Shown here: piece after piece, positions 57,230 through 64,000 of the stretch
How the letters are laid out: the number at the start of each line of letters is the position of its first letter
How positions within the stretch are numbered: the first letter of the stretch is position 1
Position numbers and translations under genes: made by a program
Notes under the pieces: model-generated
Databases searched by the model: none
What the model was told of the DNA's origin: nothing
What the model saw: the letters and a program-made list of their open reading frames with translations, nothing else
Assembly (NCBI RefSeq): GCF_004006295.1
Contig: NZ_CP026095.1
Span: forward strand, 207,501 to 271,500
Source of the DNA: Peribacillus asahii
Lineage (GTDB): Bacteria; Bacillota; Bacilli; Bacillales; DSM-1321
Direction of reading: 5' to 3'
Length of the DNA stretch: 64,000 nt

Positions 57230-58630
57230 GTGAAAACAGTAGTTGTAATTGGTGGCGGAATTACTGGATTATCTACGATGCATTATTTGCAAAAAGCGGT
57301 AAAAGCAAATGATTTAGATGTACGTTTGATTCTTATAGAAGCGCAGGAACAGTTAGGCGGTAAAATTTGTTCTGTTCATAATCGAGAGTTTATTATCGAA
57401 ACGGGTGCAGATTCGATTGTCACGCGCAAAGAAAATGTTATTCCGTTTATTAAAGAGTTAGGATTAGAGGAAGAAGTCGTTTATAATGCGACGGGAAGAT
57501 CTTTTTTATATAGTGACAGCGAGTTAAAGATGATTCCGGAAGATGCGATGTTCGGTATTCCAATGAGCTTAGAATCGTTAGCGACAACGACTTTAATCTC
57601 GGCGGAAGGAAAAGTCGAAGCGTTAAAGGATTTTTATACATTGAATGACACGTTTACAAAAAATGATTCAGTGGGAGCCTTTCTTGAACATTTTCTTGGC
57701 AAAGAGCTGGTGGAGAAACAAATTTCTCCCGTATTATCGGGCGTTTATTCAGGTAAGCTCAACGATTTAACGATTGCTTCTACTCTTCCTTATTTAATTG
57801 ATTATAAAAATGAATATGGCAGCATCATTCGCGGCCTAGAAGCGAATAAGGAAAAATTTAAAGGCACAGCCAATCGTAAATTTTTATCGTTTAAAAACGG
57901 TTTATCGACCATTATTAATCAACTAGAAGAAGAGTTGATGGACTCTGTTGAAATCATTAAAGGTGTACAAGCAAAGAAAGTTGAAAAAACATCTGATCGT
58001 TATCTTCTTACATTTACAAACTATAAAGAAGTAGAAGCAGATTATGTTGTATTAAGTACACCGGATTCCGTAGCGAAACAGTTACTGCAAAATGAGGAGT
58101 TGAACGAAGAGTTTAATCAGTTCAAAAATAGTTCGATGATTAGTATTTATCTTGGTTTTGATTTGCCGGATAGTGAGTTACCACAAGATGGAACGGGCTT
58201 TATTACGACAGAAGGCAGTGATTTAATATGCAATGCTTGCACGTGGACAAGCCGAAAATGGTCACATACGTCAAAGAATCATCATTTGCTAGTTCGTCTT
58301 TTTTATAAAAGTTCCAGTCCGCATTATGAACGATTACGAAAGATGAACGAAGCTGAATTAGAAGAGGTTGCATTAGCTGATATTCGAAATAGTCTAGGGA
58401 TTACCGGACAGCCTGTGGCAAGTGAAATTACGAATTGGCATAATAATATGCCCAATTATCATATTACGCACCATCAAATTGTAGAGTCACTCCAAGAAAA
58501 AATGAAGTCACGCTATCCGAATATTCTTTTAGCAGGGTGTTCATACTTCGGAGTGGGAATTCCTGATTGTATTGCGAATGGGGAGAAAACAGCAGTAAGA
58601 TTAACCGAGCTTTTACAGATGAAGTCATGA
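57230..58630 (+). CDS. hemY: Coproporphyrinogen III oxidase / protoporphyrinogen oxidase (HemY/CgoX)
   Basis: The product has 466 residues: FAD-binding VVVIGGGITGLSTMHYL, GGKICSVHNREFIIETGADS, and the C-terminal NILLAGCSYFGVGIPDCIANG. In Gram-positives this flavoenzyme oxidises coproporphyrinogen III to coproporphyrin III. The start is GTG at 57230 with GAGGTG 8 bases upstream. It stands alone, away from hemE-hemH, so it may be a second copy. Confidence 0.9.
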   Translation: MKTVVVIGGGITGLSTMHYLQKAVKANDLDVRLILIEAQEQLGGKICSVHNREFIIETGADSIVTRKENVIPFIKELGLEEEVVYNATGRSFLYSDSELKMIPEDAMFGIPMSLESLATTTLISAEGKVEALKDFYTLNDTFTKNDSVGAFLEHFLGKELVEKQISPVLSGVYSGKLNDLTIASTLPYLIDYKNEYGSIIRGLEANKEKFKGTANRKFLSFKNGLSTIINQLEEELMDSVEIIKGVQAKKVEKTSDRYLLTFTNYKEVEADYVVLSTPDSVAKQLLQNEELNEEFNQFKNSSMISIYLGFDLPDSELPQDGTGFITTEGSDLICNACTWTSRKWSHTSKNHHLLVRLFYKSSSPHYERLRKMNEAELEEVALADIRNSLGITGQPVASEITNWHNNMPNYHITHHQIVESLQEKMKSRYPNILLAGCSYFGVGIPDCIANGEKTAVRLTELLQMKS

Positions 58631-58633
58631 TAG

Positions 58634-58659
58634 ACCTATCCATTTTGGATAGGTTTTTT
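58634..58659 (+). terminator. Terminator after hemY
   Basis: ACCTATCC and GGATAGGT with a 5-base loop and a T run. Confidence 0.85.
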
Positions 58660-58707
58660 GTATATCGACAATTTCATGGCAATCTAACATTTACTTAAAG
58701 CTGCCTA

Positions 58708-58750
58708 GTGAAAAGGCGTACGAAATCGTAGTTTCGCACGCCTTTTCACT
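58708..58750 (-). terminator. Terminator of the TSUP gene
   Basis: AGTGAAAAGGCGTACGAAA pairs with TTTCGCACGCCTTTTCACT (one mismatch) around a short loop, just past the stop of the minus-strand gene. Confidence 0.75.
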
Positions 58751-58763
58751 AGATAGTAATCGC

Positions 58764-59534
58764 TTAAATGATATGGAAATAGGTCAAAACATTTTTACTA
58801 ATCAACAAAATGGTAACAAAAATAAATAAGAGGCGTACATATGAAGCGCCTTTTTTAATAGCAAATTTGGTACCAATTAATGCACCCGCAATCATGGCTA
58901 GGCCCATCGGAATTCCATAAGAAAAATTAACAGAACCCATAGCTAAAAAAATAATAAGTGCAGCGATATTACTACCAAAATTTAATATTTTAGCATTCCC
59001 GGCTGCCTGTACAAAATCAAAACCAATCATCAAAAATGCAAATAATAAGAAAGATCCTGTGCCAGGTCCGAGAAAACCATCGTAAAATCCAATAGCGAAT
59101 ATAGCGAATATAAAAATCGTCGCTTTCTTCCAATTTAGTCCTTTGTAAACGGCCTCTTTTCCCCAATCTTTTTTTACAATCGTATAAATAGCCACAATAA
59201 TTAATAATACGAGTATGAGCGGCTTTAGTATTTCAGAGGATACAAAGTGAACAACATATGCACCTAAAATGGCTCCTATAATGGTAAGCGGAAATAGCTT
59301 TATAACCAGTTTGAAATTTATTTTTCCGGCTTTAATAAAGGCGAGGGTACTTGTTAAAGAACCCATTGAGCTGGCCAGCTTATTTGTAGCAAGGGCTGTT
59401 GAAGGGGGGAGTCCTGTAAATAGTAGAGCGGGTATAGAAATGAGCCCGCCGCCTCCTACAACTGAGTCAATGAATGCAGCGATAAAACCAGCTAGTATTA
59501 AAAATAGCAAGGTGTAGAGATTGATGTCTTCCAT
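58764..59534 (-). CDS. TSUP (TauE/SafE) family sulfite/organosulfur exporter
   Basis: The product has 256 residues and eight hydrophobic segments: LAGFIAAFIDSVVGGGGLIS, PSTALATNKLASSMGS, GFYDGFLGPGTGSFLLFAF and the C-terminal GALIGTKFA. These are the two repeats of the TauE/SafE family, thought to move sulfite, sulfoacetate or similar anions. GAAAGGAAG lies upstream. Monocistronic. Confidence 0.88.
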   Translation of the reverse strand: MEDINLYTLLFLILAGFIAAFIDSVVGGGGLISIPALLFTGLPPSTALATNKLASSMGSLTSTLAFIKAGKINFKLVIKLFPLTIIGAILGAYVVHFVSSEILKPLILVLLIIVAIYTIVKKDWGKEAVYKGLNWKKATIFIFAIFAIGFYDGFLGPGTGSFLLFAFLMIGFDFVQAAGNAKILNFGSNIAALIIFLAMGSVNFSYGIPMGLAMIAGALIGTKFAIKKGASYVRLLFIFVTILLISKNVLTYFHII

Positions 59535-59692
59535 AACTTTTTTGCGCTTCCTTTCAAAGGGAATATCTAGTTGATGTTATAAGACTAGCGGAAAAGGAAA
59601 GGAGTGTAAATAAGAAAAAGTTTCATTAGCAATCTTAGAGATTGTTAATTCGGTAATGAGCTTTTCTTAGAATTTAAAATGCATAGGAAATA

Positions 59693-59741
59693 AAAACAGA
59701 GAGTGTACTATTGGAGTGAAATAGGGTACTCTCTGTTTTTT
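59693..59741. terminator. Orphan bidirectional hairpin
   Basis: AAAAACAGAGAG (59693-59704) pairs with CTCTCTGTTTTT (59729-59740). No gene ends beside it: the TSUP gene starts at 59534 on the minus strand and the SH3 gene starts at 59849 on the plus strand. The 314-base gap otherwise shows nothing. Confidence 0.5.
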
Positions 59742-59848
59742 AATTGATTAATTTGGGGATTTTTTGTTTGTTAAGGTGTTCAGAACTGAAAATATGGTTA
59801 TTTATGGTAATATAAAGATAACTTTAGAGAAGGGGGACTTATATTTCA

Positions 59849-60574
59849 ATGGATAGAGTTTTAAAGAGTTTAGCAGTTATCCTGCTAGTTCTACCGATTG
59901 TTTTTTCATATGCATCTACCTCACATGTACAAGCGGCAAGCACCAAAGTCGCTTATGTAGATATTACTTCAGGTGTTTTAAATGTTAGAAGTGGGGCAAG
60001 TACAACTCATACAATTGTTGGTTCTTTAAAAGATAACGCTAAAGTAACGGTGTATTCTATTACAAAAAGCGGATGGGCAGAGATTAATTATAAGAGTAAA
60101 AAAAGATATGTATCTAATCAATACTTAAGATATTATCAGAAGATGTCAGAAACAGAGGCTAAAAAGATTACGGATAGAGTAATTAAAATCCAAAATAGTC
60201 TAAAGGGTTCCTATACAAAGCAACAAATTTACTCTATTTTATCACCTGGATTTACAGATGCCTTTATTGAGAAATTATATAAGTATGATTTAATGCTTTT
60301 GGAAATTAAAAATGGGAAGCGGTTATATGGTTGGAGAGCGACAGATTTTCCTGCGTATGTAATTATGTATGGGATTACATGGGATAAAAATGAAAGAATC
60401 AAATACAAGATACCAGCCCCTAAAATTAACTACTATAAGAAGAATGGTAAAGAATATTTAGTTGTTTCACAAAAATATCCGGCTGATGAATTATACGAGA
60501 ATGTTGAACAAAAAATCTATCTTTCTAAAGCCAATTCGAAGGCTCATTGGAAAGTATATCACACATCCTGGTAA
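59849..60574 (+). CDS. Secreted SH3b-domain protein
   Basis: The product has 241 residues. A signal peptide ends near HVQAAS. Residues about 32-95 are a bacterial SH3 domain (VDITSGVLNVRSGASTTHTI, YKSKKRYVSNQYL) that binds the cell wall. Residues 97-241 have no family I recognise; they are lysine- and tyrosine-rich and may fold as a cystatin-like domain. The function could be wall-associated. GGGGG precedes the ATG at 13 bases. Confidence 0.75.
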   Translation: MDRVLKSLAVILLVLPIVFSYASTSHVQAASTKVAYVDITSGVLNVRSGASTTHTIVGSLKDNAKVTVYSITKSGWAEINYKSKKRYVSNQYLRYYQKMSETEAKKITDRVIKIQNSLKGSYTKQQIYSILSPGFTDAFIEKLYKYDLMLLEIKNGKRLYGWRATDFPAYVIMYGITWDKNERIKYKIPAPKINYYKKNGKEYLVVSQKYPADELYENVEQKIYLSKANSKAHWKVYHTSW

Positions 60575-60600
60575 ACCCGATTAGCCCGTATAAACATATG

Positions 60601-60634
60601 AAACACGGTTTCGAAGGTGAAACGGTGTTTTTTT
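60601..60634 (+). terminator. Terminator after the SH3 gene
   Basis: AAACACGGTTTC and GAAACGGTGTTT pair with one mismatch around GAAGGT, then a T run. Confidence 0.75.
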
Positions 60635-60706
60635 AGGACGAAATTAAGGATTTTTTAATAATTTAAGGGTATGATAAGAAAAAAGAGAAAGTAAGGGAGA
60701 GTCTAA

Positions 60707-61597
60707 ATGAAAAAGAATGCAAAGCTAGCAGTTTGGCTAGTCGGTGCAGTCGTAATTGCTGCTCTTATCATAGTGGCGATGATTACATCTACTGCAAAAA
60801 ATGAAACAGTAGCTACTGTAGACGGAAGTAAAATTACAAAAGAAGAGTTATATGATGAGCTTGTGGCAAGCTACGGAACAGATACATTAAATACACTGAT
60901 CACAAATAGAATGATTGAATTAGAAGTAAAGAAACAAAATGTTACTGTATCAGATGAAGATATTCAAAAAGAATTGGATGTTCTTATTGAACAATATGGT
61001 GATGAAGAAACATTAAAAGGTCAATTAGAAGCTAGTGGTTCATCTATGGATGACTTAAAAGACGATATCGTTCAATACTTACAAACAAGAAAATTAATTG
61101 AACCAAGTATTAAGATTACGGATGAAGAGATTAAGACGTATTTTGAGGAAAATAAAGATTCACTTGGACAAGCTGAACAAGTAGAAGCGAGCCACATTTT
61201 AGTAGAAGATAAAGCAACTGCAGAAGAAGTGTTGAAGAAACTAGAAAACGGCGGCGATTTTGCGGAGCTTGCTAAAGAATATTCTACAGATGAAGGCAGT
61301 GCGGCAAACGGCGGATCACTTGGTTACTTTGGCAAAGGGCAAATGGTTGCGGAGTTCGAAGATGCAGCCTTTAAACTAGACGTTGGTAAAATTAGTGAAC
61401 CTGTTAAAACTGAACACGGTTACCATATCATTAAAGTAACTGACAAAAAAGAAGCAAAAGAAGCAACATTAAAAGATAGCGAAGAACAAATTAAAGAGAC
61501 GTTATTAACAGAAAAATTGCAAACAGAATACGCTACATGGCTTCAAAAGAAAGAAGAAGAGTATAAAATTACAAATAAGCTTGAAGAAGAGAAGTAA
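60707..61597 (+). CDS. PrsA-like foldase, membrane-anchored without lipobox
   Basis: The product has 296 residues. An N-terminal helix ([20 protein letters not shown]) is followed by a SurA-like helical region and a parvulin PPIase domain ([58 protein letters not shown]), then a charged helix. PrsA of Bacillus is a lipoprotein, but here no cysteine follows the helix, so this one should be held by the uncleaved helix. It would help secreted proteins fold outside the membrane. AGGGAGAG precedes the ATG. Confidence 0.88.
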   Translation: MKKNAKLAVWLVGAVVIAALIIVAMITSTAKNETVATVDGSKITKEELYDELVASYGTDTLNTLITNRMIELEVKKQNVTVSDEDIQKELDVLIEQYGDEETLKGQLEASGSSMDDLKDDIVQYLQTRKLIEPSIKITDEEIKTYFEENKDSLGQAEQVEASHILVEDKATAEEVLKKLENGGDFAELAKEYSTDEGSAANGGSLGYFGKGQMVAEFEDAAFKLDVGKISEPVKTEHGYHIIKVTDKKEAKEATLKDSEEQIKETLLTEKLQTEYATWLQKKEEEYKITNKLEEEK

Positions 61598-61610
61598 GAT
61601 AGAGAAGAAT

Positions 61611-61638
61611 CCTCGCTGTTATAGCGAGGGTTTTTTTT
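61611..61638 (+). terminator. Terminator after the prsA-like gene
   Basis: CCTCGCT and AGCGAGG with a 5-base loop, followed by eight T. Confidence 0.85.
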
Positions 61639-61667
61639 GTGCGAAGGGAGGAACAATCATATATTTA

Positions 61668-61712
61668 TATCGATTGAATATTACCGATATATCGTTTAAA
61701 ATATTATCGATA
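61668..61712. promoter_or_regulatory. Candidate PadR operator: three TATCGAT-type sites
   Basis: TATCGAT (61668-61674), the palindrome CGATATATCG (61685-61694) and the palindrome TATCGATA (61705-61712) are spaced about two helical turns apart just before the PadR ribosome site. This fits autoregulation of the PadR-ABC operon. Confidence 0.5.
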
Positions 61713-61727
61713 TAGGAGGGCGAATAA

Positions 61728-62183
61728 GTGGGAAAACGTAGAGGGTTTGTGCAAATGGCGATTTTGCAGTTACTTAACATACGAAAGATGCATGGTTATC
61801 AAATTATGAAAGAATTAGAGGAGCGCTCAAATGGATTGTATTCAGCAAGCGCTGGTACCATTTATCCAGCTTTACAGGAACTAATGGATCAAGGTTTCAT
61901 CGACAGTACGATTGAAAAGGATAAAAAGGTGTACACCTTAAATGAAGCTGGAGAAATGAAGGTACGGAATTGGCGTGAGGCAGAGACAGACGATTTTTGG
62001 GAACACTGGCAGGAACATATCGAGTGGCGACAATCTGATGAAGCGAAATTGTTGAAAAGTGAGATGAATCAGTTTGAAAATCAGCTGCGAAAAGCGATGA
62101 AAGCAGTTCGTCAGCAGCCAAAACGAGCGCCGGAATTGATTAATTTTTTACAAGAAGCAACGAAGCGTCTACAAAACTTTTAG
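61728..62183 (+). CDS. PadR family transcriptional regulator
   Basis: The product has 151 residues. A winged HTH (FVQMAILQLLNIRKMHGYQI, YSASAGTIYPALQELMDQGF, YTLNEAGE) is followed by a helical dimerisation domain. It starts at GTG with TAGGAGG 9 bases upstream. PadR proteins commonly repress an adjacent ABC multidrug exporter and are released by the drug; here the exporter follows in 15 bases. Confidence 0.88.
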   Translation: MGKRRGFVQMAILQLLNIRKMHGYQIMKELEERSNGLYSASAGTIYPALQELMDQGFIDSTIEKDKKVYTLNEAGEMKVRNWREAETDDFWEHWQEHIEWRQSDEAKLLKSEMNQFENQLRKAMKAVRQQPKRAPELINFLQEATKRLQNF

Positions 62184-62198
62184 GAAGGGAGAGGTGGA

Positions 62199-63941
62199 AT
62201 GAAATCCCTCCAACAATTATTAGTATACATAAAACCTTATAAATGGTTTGCGATATTAGGTCCGTTATTTATGTGCTTAGAGGTAGCAATGGATTTACTG
62301 CAGCCAACGATGATGCAGCATATGATTGATACGGGGATTGCCAATGGTGATCATGCCTATGTTATTAAACTAGGAATTTTTATGATGATTTCTGCTGTTC
62401 TTGGTTTAATTGGCGGAATGGGGAGTTCGATATATAGTACAAAGGCGGCGGTATACTTCGGTACCGATATTCGTCAGGATGTGTTTCGCAAGACGGAGCA
62501 ATTTTCTAGCCGGAATCATGATACATTTGGAACAGGGAAATTAATTACGATTGTAACAAATGATAGTACAACCGTTCAAAATGCGATTAGGATGACATTA
62601 TTTATTCTTGTTCGAGGTCCTTTCTTATTTATTGGGAGCATCGTCATTGTTTGGATGACGGCACGTGAGCTGTTCCCTATTTTACTAATAGCGATTCCTA
62701 TTTTGACGGTCCTTATTATTGGGTTTTCGGTCAAGTCGGGTCAGTTGTTCAAAAAAGTGCAAGAAGCGATGGACAAGGTTAATGTGAAACTTCAAGAAAC
62801 ATTAGCAGGTATTCGCGTCATAAAGGCGTTTAATCGTGAAGAATTTGAAAAAAATAATTTTAAAACAGTCAATGATATGCTTACCAAACGTAATTTTTCT
62901 GCTGAGCAAATAATTGTATCGCTTATGCCGATTACGATGTTTGTTGTTAATATAGCGATTGTTGCAGGAATGTGGTTAGGTGCAATTCAAGTAAATCAAG
63001 GGGTTATTCAAGTCGGGATGATTCTTGCTTTTATTAATTATCTTCACATTATTATGAACGGTTTAATGAGCATGACACATGTGTTAATGCAAATTACGCG
63101 TTCTTTCCCATCGGCTGACCGGATTACACAAGTGCTTGAAACACCTATTGATATTCAAAATCCAGAAGAACAAGCGCCTGTTTCGGAGATTCGAGGAGAG
63201 GTAGAGTTCTGTAATGTTCACTACAGTTATAGTAAAAATGGAGAATATGTATTGAAGAATATTTCTTTCCATGCGAAACCAGGTCAGAAAATCGGGATTA
63301 TTGGATCAACAGGTAGTGGGAAAACAACGCTTCTTAAGTTACTTCCACGGTTGTATGACCCAGATTCAGGTATGATTCTTATTGATGGAATTGATTTGAG
63401 GAATCATTCACTTGAAACGATTCGTTCAGCAATCGGGTTTGTACCTCAAAAAGCGACTTTGTTTTCTGGAACCATTGAGGACAATATGCGATATGGAAAA
63501 GAACATGTAACAGCTTTGGAAATGGAGAAAGCGGCCAAACTAGCGGCTGCAAGTGAATTTATTCATAAATTGGACGGTACCTACGATTATACATTGATGC
63601 AAGGGGCGACCAATTTATCAGGTGGGCAAAAGCAACGCTTATCAATTGCCCGTGCTTTAATTCGGAAACCGAACATTTTATTATTAGATGATTCGACATC
63701 AGCACTCGATGCAAAGTCTGAAGCAGAGGTGCAGCAAGCATTAAAGAAACAATTTCCAGATACGACGGTATTTTTGATTGCTTCTAAAATTTCTTCTATT
63801 ATCGATTGTGATCAAATATTGGTGCTGGAAGATGGGATGATTGAAGCGAGTGGAACACATGATGAATTGCTTATGAAGAGTTTGGTTTATCGTGAAATCT
63901 ATCGTACTCAAAGCGGGAAGGAGGTCCTGAATTATGAATAA
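62199..63941 (+). CDS. ABC exporter half-transporter (YfiB-like), degenerate ATP site
   Basis: The product has 580 residues. Six membrane helices (residues 15-300) are followed by an ABC domain with Walker A GSTGSGKTT, signature LSGGQKQR and Walker B ILLLDD. The residue after Walker B is D instead of catalytic E, and the switch histidine is missing (IASKISS instead of IAHRLS). That is typical of one half of a heterodimeric exporter such as BmrCD or YfiBC. The partner gene starts 8 bases before this one ends. Confidence 0.9.
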   Translation: MKSLQQLLVYIKPYKWFAILGPLFMCLEVAMDLLQPTMMQHMIDTGIANGDHAYVIKLGIFMMISAVLGLIGGMGSSIYSTKAAVYFGTDIRQDVFRKTEQFSSRNHDTFGTGKLITIVTNDSTTVQNAIRMTLFILVRGPFLFIGSIVIVWMTARELFPILLIAIPILTVLIIGFSVKSGQLFKKVQEAMDKVNVKLQETLAGIRVIKAFNREEFEKNNFKTVNDMLTKRNFSAEQIIVSLMPITMFVVNIAIVAGMWLGAIQVNQGVIQVGMILAFINYLHIIMNGLMSMTHVLMQITRSFPSADRITQVLETPIDIQNPEEQAPVSEIRGEVEFCNVHYSYSKNGEYVLKNISFHAKPGQKIGIIGSTGSGKTTLLKLLPRLYDPDSGMILIDGIDLRNHSLETIRSAIGFVPQKATLFSGTIEDNMRYGKEHVTALEMEKAAKLAAASEFIHKLDGTYDYTLMQGATNLSGGQKQRLSIARALIRKPNILLLDDSTSALDAKSEAEVQQALKKQFPDTTVFLIASKISSIIDCDQILVLEDGMIEASGTHDELLMKSLVYREIYRTQSGKEVLNYE

Positions 63942-64000
63942 GACCTCATCAGCTGACGCAGAAAATGCAGTAGCACGAGCACGTGGTCCACGTGGATTTG
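63934..64000 (+). CDS. Second ABC half-transporter, cut by the window end
   Basis: An ATG at 63934 with AAGGAGG 8 bases upstream opens MNKTSSADAENAVARARGPR and runs off the window. Only 22 codons are visible, so the call rests on context: it overlaps a half-transporter that needs a partner. YfiC-like proteins begin with a similar polar tail. Confidence 0.6.
   Translation, partial: MNKTSSADAENAVARARGPRGF

Overview
The window is a low-GC chromosomal segment of a spore-forming Bacillaceae (Bacillus in the broad sense). The evidence is Bacillus-type gene sets: a yhfUTS-like BirA operon, CotF, BclA/BclB-type collagen-like exosporium proteins, a SpoVAC/SpoVAD operon, strong AGGAGG ribosome binding sites with GTG and TTG starts, and intrinsic terminators between most genes. 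I see no rRNA, tRNA, CRISPR array or prophage.

Layout. 0-6.8 kb: a lipoprotein, an HPP membrane protein, an AraC regulator, a chemoreceptor, and a divergent EamA exporter/LysR regulator pair. 6.9-11.3 kb: two bioY paralogues, each with the same promoter layout and BirA-like boxes. The second leads a bioY / acyl-CoA ligase / thiolase operon. A nucleoside phosphorylase (ppnP) lies between them. 11.4-17.9 kb: a stand-alone PurC, then an alcohol metabolism module. A zinc alcohol dehydrogenase has a textbook sigma-54 promoter plus a cre site. On the other strand an iron alcohol dehydrogenase, a sensor kinase and a GAFTGA-containing sigma-54 activator form an operon, so the activator is the obvious candidate regulator of the zinc enzyme. 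18-23.7 kb: a soluble chemoreceptor, a membrane protein, and a glutamine-type ABC operon whose ATPase gene carries three frameshifts. A frameshifted YkoP-like gene follows.

23.9-43.3 kb is the most distinctive part and looks like a spore-surface locus: CotF, three collagen-like proteins made of G-x-T triplets (one frameshifted inside the repeats), and IS110 and IS4 transposase remnants between them. Next come a sugar-nucleotide and glycosyltransferase set (CapD-like dehydratase, GT2-TPR, GalE, WecB, GT4, GT2, DUF1796, pyruvyl transferase). Inside that set is an unusual coiled-coil protein of 18 perfect-length 42-bp repeats, followed by a small protein of the same fold type. Sigma-K-like boxes (AC-N17-CATA) precede several of these genes. 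I infer that the glycan genes decorate the threonine-rich collagen-like filaments in the mother cell.

43.6-46.5 kb: a compact spoVA-like operon (DUF1657, spoVAC, spoVAD, DUF1657, YetF) with no spoVAE. 46.7-51.2 kb: cold shock protein, cadC-cadA metal efflux, hflX. 51.3-52.4 kb: three tandem 45-46 residue YhfH-like zinc-ribbon genes and a roughly 400-base chain of hairpins that resembles a dispersed Bacillaceae intergenic repeat. 52.4-64 kb: CopC-CopD fusion, DoxX, polysaccharide deacetylase/DedA/GT28 group, coproporphyrinogen oxidase, TSUP exporter, SH3 protein, membrane-anchored PrsA-like foldase, and a PadR-controlled heterodimeric ABC exporter cut by the window end.
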